Source: Priapulus caudatus (lineage: Eukaryota; Priapulida; Priapulimorpha; Priapulimorphida; Priapulidae). Taken from it: a DNA stretch of 34,255 nt. The stretch is from positions 1-34,255 of the forward strand of contig NW_014579407.1 of assembly GCF_000485595.1 (NCBI RefSeq), given 5' to 3'. The notes beneath the pieces were generated by a model. It saw only the letters and a program-made list of their open reading frames with translations. It made no database searches and was not told the DNA's origin. This document shows, piece after piece, positions 1-12,402 of this stretch (the stretch's first letter is position 1; each line of letters starts with the position of its first letter). Both the position numbers and the translations under genes were made by a program.

Positions 1-628
1 GATCGTTTTATGCCAAGGGAGTCGTGTTAGCTTCTTGCCTGTACCAGCCGGAGTTGTTATTACATCATCTGGGGTTCTGTCTGTTTCGGAGGGGCGGTGT
101 ATTGTGCTATTCGTGTCTCGTAGTTGTTATTGTTGTGTTGGTTGGTTGTTGTTGTTGTTGTTGTTTGTCTTGTTTGCTGTTTCTTGTTGCGGCAGAACGG
201 AGAGTGAGAACGGGAGAAGGAGTGTTGGGGATGCGTGATGCGGAATCAGCGAGTGCGATTTAGAGACGGGTGCGGGACAGGATTATGGTTGGATTTCGTT
301 TGCTACTCCCTTCTCGGTCGTGTTTTCCTCTTAGAGGTTTGTGTCGCGGTGTTTACTGGCTGTCTTATAATTCGTTACCATGATTGTTATCCCAATGTTA
401 TCACGTTCTTGTTCAATGTTATCACGATTTTCGTCAGTGTTACCATATCTACCTGGGCACACGTGTTATCATGTAGCGTTATAATAGAATGCACTGGCGT
501 AGTAGGGTGGGCACAGGGGGCATGGACCCCGTGTTGATTGGCAACACCAAAAAAACAATTTTTTCTTTGCTCTCCGCGTCTTCACAGGGATGGGCACATT
601 CCGTGTTATTCTGGATCATTGCTATGAA
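1..628. other. Non-coding sequence left of the large inverted repeat
   Basis: No recognisable gene was found. There is a GTT-rich tract at about 142-174, three short copies of a GTTATCAyG-like motif between about 395 and 475, and a GGCGTAG...GGGG motif at about 495-530 that recurs in the large element to the right. Confidence 0.6.
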
Positions 629-2734
<2,106 letters not shown>

Positions 2735-2749
2735 NAGCCGCTTTTTGGC

Positions 2750-2814
2750 TTAGGGTTAGGGTTAAGGGTTAGGTTTAGGGTTAGGGTTAGGTTTAGGGTT
2801 AGCGATTAGGGTTC
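2750..2814 (+). repeat. Degenerate telomere-like TTAGGG block
   Basis: About ten TTAGGG or near-variants (TTAAGGG, TTTAGGG) follow the AG array and the N. TTAGGG is the usual animal telomere repeat; this block is short and internal. Confidence 0.85.
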
Positions 2815-3025
2815 TAGGCTCATCTAAACTCTCAAATCCGTGAATTTATTTTCCCAAGGCTTTATTTCGAAATCTTAGCGCCACGCCCGCGCATCTTTGT
2901 GGGTCTCGTTTAAGATATGAAAGGCGAATGTTGGACCTCCCGGACCCGTAGCCTCGATAAATTATGATTACGGCTTACCGTACCCGTAGCCACTGGCCTA
3001 ATTTATAACCTAAATTAGCTGAAAA
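2815..3025 (+). repeat. Dispersed repeat family, copy 1
   Basis: This segment is similar in order and sequence to 10089-10275. Shared blocks are CTAGCTCATC, CGTGAATTTATTT, CCCAAGGC, GCCATCTTTGT-like and the repeated CCGTACC...AGCCACTG motif. A fragment of the same 3' part lies at 8298-8330. Confidence 0.75.
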
Positions 3026-3428
3026 TAACCCTAGAACCTAGAGTAAACTCTCCCTTTAAGCTCAGCTGTGAATCATATTGACCCGGCATATTGGACAATT
3101 GCTGTGCTTTCCGAATATTGCGTAGGAAGTAATCATGTTATTCTCACCCAGAACAGCTATTGGATAACAACTACACAAGTACCTGATAGGAAAACTTCAT
3201 TTCTTTCCATAAGTTACAGTTTCTTGTAGTGTGTCAGTGTGTGAACGTTGTAACGAAGTTCTCGTGTACGAGTGAGTGCTTGCTAATACGCATGCGCATC
3301 CAGCGCAGAAAGACATCTGCGCATCCAGCGCATCACAAAATCGAACGCGGTAAACAAATGTGCACCCACTGAACCATAGATAGATATATCATAATATATC
3401 GATAATAGATATATATATAGATATTAGA
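3026..3428. other. Centre of the large inverted repeat, non-coding
   Basis: No gene was recognised. A doubled GCGCATCCAGCGCA motif lies at about 3294-3333, and an AT-rich TATAGATA stretch leads into the palindrome. Confidence 0.6.
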
Positions 3429-3470
3429 ACCATAGATATAGAATAAAGATCTTTATTCTATATCTATGGT
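3429..3470. repeat. Perfect 42-bp palindrome, no spacer
   Basis: The sequence starts ACCATAGATATAGAATAAAGA and its second half is the exact reverse complement. It lies within about 20 bp of the midpoint of the large inverted repeat (629-6302). Confidence 0.95.
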
Positions 3471-3943
3471 ATAACTCTCTCACTCGCCCCTCTCTCTCCC
3501 TCTTTTTCCCCCTCTCGTCCCCCCCTCTTTTTCGCCTCATTCTCTTTCCCACGTCTCTCTCTCTCGTTTGTGTGTACTCAAACATCAAACATGCACGCAT
3601 ATAAATGATAAAGTGAGTAGGTCGCTCACTCGCACGCACTCTCTGCGTGTGTGTCTCTCTGTCTGCTCTCTCTCTCCTATATAATATCTCTCTCTCTCTC
3701 CTCTCTTTTATTTCTTTCATATGCATGCACGTACGCACACATACATATTTCACATGCATACGCATATATATATATGTACGCCCGGACCAGGCGCTGCGGA
3801 CGGGATGTCTATACAGCTAACCCAAAAAAATAGCGATACCTCGTTCTTGGAGCCTAATATAATATGCTGCCCTCCACTTCACATCGCTCCTTCCCCCCAT
3901 CTCCCTCTGGCCTCATTCTCTCTTGCCACGTCTCTCTTCTCTC

Positions 3944-4019
<76 letters not shown>

Positions 4020-4150
4020 TCTCTCTCTCTCTCTCTCGCTCTCTTCTACGGCTCTCTCTCTCTCTCGCTCCTCCCCTCTCTTCTCTCTCTCTCTCTCTCC
4101 TCTGCTCTCTCGTCTCTCTTCTCTGCTCTCTCTCCTCTCTCTCTCTCCTC
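3471..4150 (+). repeat. CT-rich arrays with a partial internal duplication
   Basis: Several (CT)n tracts occur, notably 3935-4060. The segments at about 3530-3640 and 3905-4215 share CCTCATTCTCT, CCACGTCTCTC, ATCAAACATGCACGCATA and GTCGCTCACTC in the same order, so the tract is partly duplicated. The reverse complement of the same motif sits at 2562-2625. Confidence 0.8.
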
Positions 4151-6302
4151 TGGAGTGTACCTCAGCATCAAACATGCACGCATAAACATTCGGTCGCTCA
4201 CTCACATGTCATTGCGCGCCACACACTCGCTTCATCTGCAACACTACCTCTGCGCTGCTCTCTCTCAATGCTCATGCTCTTTCATTTTCTCTTCCCTTCA
4301 TTTTTCTTAATTCCTAATAATATAAGTCCGAGTGGGCATTAATTTGCAGCATGTAGCATAAGTAAAGTCTCTCGCCAATAATAACATCTCTTCTCAGTCA
4401 CTTCTAATTCTTGCTCTTTCATTTCTCGCCCGTTCTTTTTCATTAATTCCTAATAATAATCTGATGGCCCATTTGCCACATGTCATTAAATAATAAAAGA
4501 TAATTCTTAAGAAATATCCATATTGTTTGTTGATATATTAAATTAGAAATGCAGTTGGTTCGCCAACTAGTACGTTGTATCTCCCACGATCTATATGAAT
4601 GAAATATCTCTGTATAAGGAGGTACAAGGTAGGTTAAGTGAAATAAGTTCAAAGACAGAGTTTGTTACACAACTTCATCTGCCTCAGATGCTGGAAGTAT
4701 GTCAAATTTGGTTACCCTAGGGGGGTTGGGGGTCAAGAGTAAAATAAAGGTCGTAGTCAGTGGCGTAGCCAAGCAAATGGAAATAGGGGGGCGGCCAAGG
4801 CGAGGGAGCGAAGGCCGACGAGGGTGTAGGGTGTGGGAGGGGTAATTCCCCTCCCACGGTAGGGAGATTTTTAGAAAATTCAGTGCGCATGAAAATGGCA
4901 TTTGCTGCAGCACTAAAGTTCCAGTATTAGGGGTAACTTATATGAGAAGTGCGGCATATGCTAATCCCTTATACCCCCCTCCTCGCTTTTTCTTTTGTCA
5001 CTCCGATCGATCAACGTGGGACGATGGCCCTGGCTGTGGGCGCCGGAAGAACAAGCTCTGAGGTTACACACGACCAGTTGTGGCACCTTAGCTAGACCAG
5101 GTGAAAAATGGTGTACCGAAGCCAGTGGTTTCTTTCAGGGATGGAAGAAAAGATTAAGCGACCAAAAGACAGCGCATGAAAGCAATTTCTCAACGGGGAG
5201 GGGTGTTTCCCCCCCACCAGTAGGGTAATTTTTGAAAATTATGTGGCATTGCACAATGGCTATTTTGCGCATTTCATTTTCAATTTTAGGTGTAGGTAAT
5301 AGTGGTATGACCAAATCGCCATCCAGGGCCTTCTCTCTTAATTTTTGGTACTCGCCGATCAAGAGGGGCCCCGGTCATGGCCTCTTGTGCCCCCGCTTAG
5401 CTACGCCTATGTCCTCATTCCAGCACTGAACGGAATTTGAAATTAGTTTGATTCTGTCGTTGTTAAGCAGTACCATGCCAATGTTCAATTTATCTCAATA
5501 AACTGTTTCAAGTTGCTGCATATAAAAGTTAAAGTTAAGATTAGTTTTTTGAAAAGTAGAGGCATATTGAATGAAATCAAAATAAAGATCTACGGGAAAA
5601 CAGGTAGATCGTGGTTGGAACCCTGCCACTGAATAAACAATGCAATTTATTTAAATTACAAAAGATTTACATCGTTTAGAATAGCAAAAGCGCTTAAAGA
5701 TCTGACATTTAACATTTTGTTCGTTAAATAAACATGTTTTTGCTTCCTCTGATGAAGATACTAAAAACCATATGAAATTTGATTTCAATAAAAAACATGG
5801 TGCTGCCAAAATGCGCTCTATTAAAATAAAAAAGGAAATTTCCGATTGGAAAAGAATGTTGTTTGCCTCCCTGATAGACAGAACAGTTACCTAAAATAGT
5901 GTATTGAAATCGGATTTGAAATAAAAACCGGTAGGTTTCTGCCAAAATGGCCGTATATAAGTTCGATATATCAAAGTTATTCACAACGCCATTTCATTTC
6001 TTTCTTCTGGTCAATAAGAGTTTCAGAACCATAAAATTTCAATCAAGCGCAACCTCGCAACAACACAAATCTGAGCAAAAGAAGAAATTATTGCTCCTTT
6101 CTTTTAGTCTGTTTTTTGTCTGCCTGCAAAAATCTCAAATCCAAGGGGGCAAGTCTTCTCGTCAATTTTGAGGATTTCGCTTGACATTAATGTCAATTCA
6201 CTAACTCCTGTTCAACGAAAAGGAGCATGAGAGCAGCAGAATGCGTGGTGTGGTTCATTGTAGAACGAAGTTGTAGACTTGACATGCTCATTTTAGAGAA
6301 TG
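4150..6302 (-). repeat. Right arm of the ~5.7-kb inverted repeat
   Basis: Read on the minus strand, this arm follows the same order of landmarks as 629-2640. It ends at TTTTAGAGAAT near 6302, where similarity to the left arm stops. No convincing target-site duplication flanks the pair. No coding capacity was recognised. Confidence 0.85.
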
Positions 6303-6454
6303 GTTCGTTCTAGTACAGGTAGATTAGGAAAAATATCGTTCAAATGTGAAAAAAGTATGAAAATTGAGTTCACTTGCATACTTTTGTTATGGTCTTTCAT
6401 TTAAAAGCAGGGACACACGCGCATCGCAACTACAACTTCGCGCCCATCTTTGAA

Positions 6455-6770
6455 TGTAAAATGGCGCCGTCATTTCTTAAAAATAGCTATATCTCGTTAA
6501 TAATCTTTCGGTACAGACTTGAAATTTGACTGACAAGACGTATTGGGTTACTATTTCTACAACAACGTGATGCATGTGATCCAAGGCGTTTCTCGGCCAC
6601 ATCTTAAAGTTCAAATGGCCGCGCTCATTTCTTAAAAAAGCTATATCTTCGTGTAATAATCTTTCCATACAGACTTGAAGAATTTACTGACAGACTAATT
6701 TTGGGTTACTATTTCATACAAGCAACGTGATGCATGTGATCCAAGGGCGATTCAAAATGGCCGCGCATAG
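6455..6770 (+). repeat. Tandem duplication of ~150 bp
   Basis: Two copies run from about 6459 and 6612. They share ATGGCSGC...TCATTTCTTAAAAA, AGCTATATCT, TAATAATCTTTC, ACAGACTTGAA, GGGTTACTATTTC and the exact AACGTGATGCATGTGATCCA. A third copy starts at about 6755 and is lost after a few bases. Confidence 0.85.
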
Positions 6771-7014
6771 AAAATTACACAAACTTAGGCACTATTTCCG
6801 TTCACTGAAAGATATAGAGACGACGTGAAAATTTGCCGACTGGCGCAGGTATAGATAACCCATCCGGCCAAGTCGACACGTGCCGTATCCAAATACCGCG
6901 TTGCGAAACGCTGGAAAAAACACGCATTTTATCGGTGGAGTTTCTAAACACGCATTTTCAAGTGCCGTCTTTCAACGTAGAACGCGAACGTGACAACAAG
7001 CAGTTCAAAAACTC
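6771..7014. other. Unique non-coding sequence between repeats
   Basis: No gene was recognised. An AACACGCATTTT motif occurs twice (about 6919 and 6947). Confidence 0.5.
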
Positions 7015-8290
7015 ACGCGCGCGAGGCACGCACGCACGCACCTAACAGATAGCTATACGCCCGCGCAGAACGCACGCACGCACATAAGCAGATAGCTATT
7101 ATACGCGCACGAGCCACTCACGCCACTAACAAGAAGCGTATATACGCGCGCCAGCACGCACCGCCATAACCAGGATCCTATATACGGCGCGAGCACGCAC
7201 GCACATAACAGGTAACCTTTACGCCCGCGAGCACGCACGCACATAACAGATAGCCGATACGCACGCAGATAACAGGTACCTATATGCACGGCGCGCGAGC
7301 ACGCACGCTACATAACAGATAATCGTATACGCCCGTGAGAACGCACGCCACGCACAAACAGATACCTATATACCGCGCGCGAGCACGCACGCACATAACA
7401 GGTACCTTACGCCGCCAGCAGAACGCACCGCACATAACAGAAGCTATATACGCGCGCGGCACGCACGCACATAAACAGGTACTTATCACCGCCGCCGAGT
7501 GACGCACGCCACATAACAAAAACTGTATATACGCGCCGCGAGCACGCCCACGCACATACGAGGCTACCTATACGCCCGCAGAGAACGCACATGCAACCGC
7601 GCCACATAACAGAATAGTATATACCGCGCCAAGCACGCACGCCGACATAACAGATGGGCTTATACGCGCGCGAGCACGCATGCACGACATAACAGATACC
7701 CTAATACCCCGCGAGAACGCACGCACAATAACAGAAGGCTATGATACGCGCCGCGAAGCACGCACGCACATAACAAGGTACTATACGCGCGCGAGAACGC
7801 CACGCAACATTAATCAGAAAGCAATATACGCGCCGCGAGCATGGCACGCACATAACAGGTACCTTATACGGCAACGCCGAGAACGCACGCACATAACAAA
7901 ACGTTATATACGCGCGCGAGCACGCACGCCAACATAACAGGGTACCTATACGCCGCGAGAAACACGCCACGCACGCAACATAACAGAAGCTATATTACGC
8001 GCACGAGCACGGCACGCCATAACGAGGGTACCGTATACGCCCGGCGAGAACGCACGCACGCACATAACAGATAGCTATATACGCGCGCGAAGCCACCGCA
8101 CGCACATAACAGATACTATCGCCCGCGGAAACGCACGCAGCGCAACAGAACAGATAGTCTATATACGCGCGCGAGCGACGCATGCACATAACAGAAGCTA
8201 TAATACAGGCGCGGAGCACGCATGCCCACTAACAGGTACTATACGCCCGCGAGACGCACGCACGCACATAATCCGTAGCTATATAACGTC
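7015..8290 (+). repeat. GC-rich minisatellite, ~30 units of ~42 bp
   Basis: The unit reads roughly TATACGCGCGCGAGCACGCACGCACATAACAGRTA followed by a variable triplet. Two flavours tend to alternate: CGCGCGCGAGCACG preceding GGTACC, and CGCCCGCGAGAACG preceding GATAGC, giving a higher-order unit of about 84 bp. About 30 CATAACAG-like landmarks can be counted. Copies differ by many single-base insertions and deletions. Confidence 0.95.
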
Positions 8291-8330
8291 AACGACCGAC
8301 GGCTACCGTACCCGTAGCCACTGTGTTATA

Positions 8331-8989
8331 ATTACGCTACATAAAAAGTTTCATGGTTCAATCACCATTAGAAATATTTTGTAATGTTTTAAAAACTAAC
8401 GACTACAGTTTGATTACAACGACGGTGGCGCCACTCAAAGTGCACGATCTGATAAGTTGCGCAAAACCACTTTCCAGCCAAGGTCTACAGACCGTAGGTG
8501 TTTCTTATTTATTCATTTAAAAGCAAAAGGATTGTAATATCAAACGGCATAGTTTCAGTTATAATATGGATTGGACATCGACGCAACACTCGGCGAGATA
8601 ACCTTTGACCCGGCATACAGCTACATACCGGCATACCGGCATACAGCTGGTATCCCCCCCACGCACGCACGCCCACTGTAATCAGCAGCAATCTCTAGCG
8701 AGCCACACCGCATCGCCGAGCGTTAGTAGCTGCCTTCTGTTTCAAATTAGGCTCTGAACGCATCGAGTTTGCTGGCAACAGAATGGAAAATCGTGTCGTA
8801 CGTTTTAGTCTGTAATTCCGGATTGCGGGTGTATACGAGGAAACGATTTTGCACGATGCTAGGCGAATGTACTGTGTACGATTTGAGCTCAAGTTGGATG
8901 AGTTACGCATAGTAAATCGTAGGTATTATAAGGCTAGTAAATGACGAATTTCCCTTGTTTATTGAAGTCACACTCCTTCCCTATTATCT
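8331..8989. other. Non-coding sequence, nothing recognised
   Basis: No gene or conserved domain was seen. A GGCATAC motif repeats at about 8611-8645. Confidence 0.5.
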
Positions 8990-9320
8990 ACTCCTGATGT
9001 GTATACATTCACCTCAATCGTTATTCACTTCTTAAAAGATTGTTTTTCAGAAACCCGGCTTCCTTTCACTTCAGTAAATTACACTCGCCATTTACAAACA
9101 ATCAGACCAATCAGAGCAAGTCTTACAATAGCCTGGTTCTCGCGTGTATCTGTGGCGCTGCAGGAGGGCTGATAGACTCGCTCTGGTTGGTCTGATTGTT
9201 TGTAAATGGCAAGTGTAATTTACTAAAGTGAAAGGAAGCAGGGTTTCTGAAAAACAATCTTTTAAGAAGTGAATAACGATTGAAGTGAATGTATAGTATT
9301 GTATACACATATCAGTAGCA
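8990..9320. mobile_element. Foldback (long inverted repeat) element, ~330 bp
   Basis: The arms at 8990-9125 and 9171-9320 are reverse complements with few mismatches. Matching blocks include GTATAC...ATTCACYTCAATCGTTATT, CACTTCTTAAAAGATTGTTT, TTCAGAAACCC and CCATTTACAAACAATCAGACC. The spacer is about 45 bp. It has no coding capacity, so it is a MITE-like element or a local inverted duplication. Confidence 0.85.
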
Positions 9321-10088
9321 AGGTAAAGCCATGTAGAAGGGAACGGTAGGTTTTTTTTCGCGCCAATAGTGAATAGCGGCGTACGGGCTGCATTAGCAGT
9401 GCATGCATTTTGCATGCAATCTCACAAAATTTCAATGCACCCCGTTCTGTCCCAATAACCCTCACCAAAATATAAAATAAGGTTATATGGGACAGAATTA
9501 TTCGGTCTAACAGTGACCGTAGCTTGCCACAGCTTGCACGCTTTGGTTAGACTGGTTCACAGCCCAATTGTTTGTGACATGCAGCGCGAGTTTAGCGCCT
9601 GAGACCAGTGTATGTCTTGACTAGCATTATTGGTTATTTATGACGTAATCGTAATGTCACGTGTCGATAGAAATGGCTGCGATTGGCTATTTGTAAAGTG
9701 TCGCTGGAAATTAGAAACGTTCCTAAATATTTTTGTCGTCGAGGTTGTCGCCGGTCGTTGTCGCGTGTGTGTGCAAGTGCTCATAGGAAACAATAGTTTC
9801 TAATTTTCTGAAAAGTCGTTTATATATATCTGCGACAGCCAGCTCGCATTTTGTGGGACGATATTTTTTAGGTATATAGTAGATCGATGTATAATAACAT
9901 TAAAATTTTATTCAGATAATAGATTAGGAAGTGGCTGGAGGTACGGCAGCCGTCGTTCGTTGAAGCCCCTTTTTGGCATTTTTTGAGGGCTGAGGCAATT
10001 AATTGCGATCTTCTGATGTAAAGTTTACAATAATGTTTATTTTCATATAATCCTACCGATATTTCCATAATACCTAATCCGAGTGTTT
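9321..10088. other. Non-coding; possible regulatory region upstream of PWP2
   Basis: No gene was recognised. TGACGTAA (9641-9648, CRE-like) and CACGTG (9658-9663, E-box) lie close together and are followed by ATTGGCTA (9682), an inverted CCAAT-type box. This would suit a housekeeping promoter, but no transcription start can be fixed. Confidence 0.3.
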
Positions 10089-10275
10089 TCTAGCTCATCA
10101 AAACTCAAATCGTGAATTTATTTCCCAAGGCATTATTTCAAAATCTGTCGCCATCCGCTGCCATCTTTGTCTGGTTTGTATGAAAGCGAATGGACTGCCG
10201 TACCTCAAGCCTCGTAAATTGGAGATCTATACGGCTGCCGTACCTCCAGCCACTGCCAATTGATTATAGATCTTA
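10089..10275 (+). repeat. Dispersed repeat family, copy 2
   Basis: This copy matches 2815-3025 over most of its length, with GTGAATTTATTTCCCAAGGC and two copies of GCCGTACCTC.AGCC. The two copies are in the same orientation, more than 7 kb apart. Confidence 0.75.
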
Positions 10276-11290
10276 TATGAGGATTTTATTATAAAACAGT
10301 TCCTACATAATGATAGAAACATGGAGATTTAATTTTCACAATTTTCAGAGCTCTGCAAACTTGGGAATTTTATGAATTTTGTAATTAGGGCGTTTTGCTA
10401 GGGGTAGTAATTTGGGCGCCGGTATTCGGTATGAAAAATGGCTTGGATTAGGCCCTGACTACATGGGACATGTCTGAGGGCGATGACTTGTACATAATGA
10501 CGACTTAGGCGGGGCTATTCCAATGGATTTACTATGAGAGAAAAACGGGATTTTGACTTCCATGACGACTTATGCGAATTGACAAATTAGGCGATGACAA
10601 CTTATGCGAGTTTTACTGTGATACTAGTAGACTGCAGTGCGTGATTATGCATACTCCTCGGCAGTGTATGCTCCTCATACAGCCATGCCCATGGCATCAT
10701 TCATTCATTGGTTTGTGTATAGTATAGGACGCTTCGCACAGTGTAATTACCTAGATACGAGACGTGGCGAGTTCTTGGATCGATTTTCTCTCACGTAGAT
10801 GTTACTGGTGACAATACATTGGAGCACCACCAGTATAGCATTGCCACTAGTTAGATGGCTAGTACTAAAACTTAGTGGTATTGGCACTATTGCCACTATT
10901 GGTAACATGACGTGCGTTTTCCCTAAACCGTAACCCTGTGGCTGGATCTAGACACATTGCTTTGAAATGCATGGGCCTGGAATGTATGCAGACGTGATGA
11001 TTTAGTCCGTACACACTGAAATCGTCATTAGTCTGAGGAACAGGTGTTTTTTAAGAAATTATGTCTACTGACTCTACTTTAACCCTGACTGTTGTTGTTG
11101 CATATAGTCTATAGCCTTATTGCTAACCTTTGTTACCTGAACTTTACACTCCAGCTTTCCTTGATAATGTTTTAACTGTGTCAGTGTCACGGAAGTTAAC
11201 TGACCGAGAATTAACTGTGATTCATGCATGCACATTGATTCCAGTTATTTTAGGTCCAGTGTCACTGGGTGTATTATGATGCTAGTTATA
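10276..11290. other. Non-coding sequence with pogo-like terminal motif
   Basis: No gene was recognised. Between 10480 and 10618 an ATGACrACTTATGCG motif recurs three to four times. The last copy, read on the minus strand, begins CAGTAAAACTCGCATAAG (10618 to 10601), which resembles terminal repeats of pogo/Tc1-mariner elements. Confidence 0.4.
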
Positions 11291-11586
11291 CAGTGTTTCC
11301 CCTGCATTGACACGAGCGAGGCGGGCCGCCTCACTTAAATTCTCAGCCGCCACACAGAAATTCATTCAAAACACCGCTGCGCTGAGGAAAATCTCATACA
11401 ATGTGTTTAGAATAGCTTAAAATGCACCAAAGTGCACAATTTTTTCAACAATTTTTCGGGGGCATGCCCCCGGCCCCCCTAGCTCATAGCTGGGCGAGCA
11501 CCTGCAGTGCTGGCTTTGCTAGGACCTAGGACACACCAAAAAAAAATTTACCACCTCACTGACCTTTTTGGCCAGGGGAAACACTG
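11291..11586. mobile_element. hAT-like MITE, 296 bp
   Basis: The ends are perfect 14-bp terminal inverted repeats, CAGTGTTTCCCCTG and CAGGGGAAACACTG. CAGTG...CACTG ends of this kind are common in hAT-superfamily elements. No transposase is encoded. A clean 8-bp target-site duplication is not visible, perhaps because a second element sits five bases to the right. Confidence 0.8.
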
Positions 11587-11591
11587 ATTAT

Positions 11592-12284
11592 ATCAAGAGC
11601 GTATTAAGAAGGAGAGCATACAACGGTGAAATGCTGAAACCATGTTGCAGTATTAGTCGAATTAAGAAACTTTGCCCGTTTTATTTTGACGATTCTTTGC
11701 GGTATTATTGATCGGCTGTCCTACCTTGCTATCAAAACAAACCGCTTGTCCCTACGATGCCCCTACGCTGAAATAATGAGAGGTGAAAATCTGGTAATTT
11801 TGCCGAAAACCGACTCGAGATCCCGGTTGGCTGCGACCCTCTCTCGCTTTGGGATAGCTTCGGGAAACCTCGCGTGTTTCCGTCAATGATTGACAAAAGG
11901 AATGATTGACGTCTGTTATTGATTGCCATAGCGATGACCCCCACCTGTGCCCACCTCACGCTGGATGTAGTAAACTCTGTAGTACTCACGTAATGAGTCA
12001 GCGCTACCATGGCGCTACACAGCGGCGACCGGAAGCAACATACTGGCCACAAAGCGAGAGAGGGTCGCAGCCAACCGGGATCTCGAGTCGGTTTTCGGAA
12101 AAAATACTAGATTTTCACCGCTCATTATCTCAGCGTAGGAGCATCGTAGGGACAAGCGGTTTGTTTTATATTAGTAAGGTGGGACAGCTGATCAATACCA
12201 CCGCAAAGAATCGTCAAAATAAAAGTGCAAAGTTTTTTAATTCAACTAATACTGCAACATGATCCTTCTTAATACGCTCTTGAT
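11592..12284. mobile_element. Foldback MITE with ~240-bp terminal inverted repeats
   Basis: The left arm 11592-11850 and right arm 12051-12284 are reverse complements at high identity, starting ATCAAGAGCGTATTAAGAAG. They include GACGATTCTTTGCGGT, AACCGCTTGTCCCTACGATG and CCGACTCGAGATCCCGGTTG. The left arm has an extra ~24 bp near 11614-11640. The ~200-bp interior has no recognised gene. Flanking TAT or TGATTAT could be a target-site duplication. It lies immediately left of the first visible PWP2 exon. Confidence 0.9.
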
Positions 12285-12402
12285 TATCCTGATCAGGACC
12301 TTTGTCTTCATTAACTCCCGATATACAGATATATATATATATACACATTGAAAGATTTTTTCTAAATCCCTATTCCTAAATGAATTATGTTGCTATTTCC
12401 AG

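Noticed and set aside
3651-4342. Long open frames of alternating Ser/Leu over the CT-rich tract
   Set aside because: They are translations of a dinucleotide array and overlap in several frames with no conserved sequence.
5772-5807. ATG AAA TTT (Met-Lys-Phe) as the missing PWP2 first exon
   Set aside because: It lies inside the right arm of the inverted repeat and has no donor at the required phase after six codons; the following residues do not match PWP2.
7053-8219. Several minus-strand frames of about 75-90 codons across the minisatellite
   Set aside because: They are translations of the tandem repeat, shift frame between units and resemble no known protein.
7015-8290. CRISPR-like array of regularly spaced repeats
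   Set aside because: The units are contiguous without unique spacers, and the locus is eukaryotic.
10370-10410. ATG AAT TTT near 10370 as the PWP2 start
   Set aside because: The frame meets a stop soon afterwards and no donor gives a phase-0 junction.
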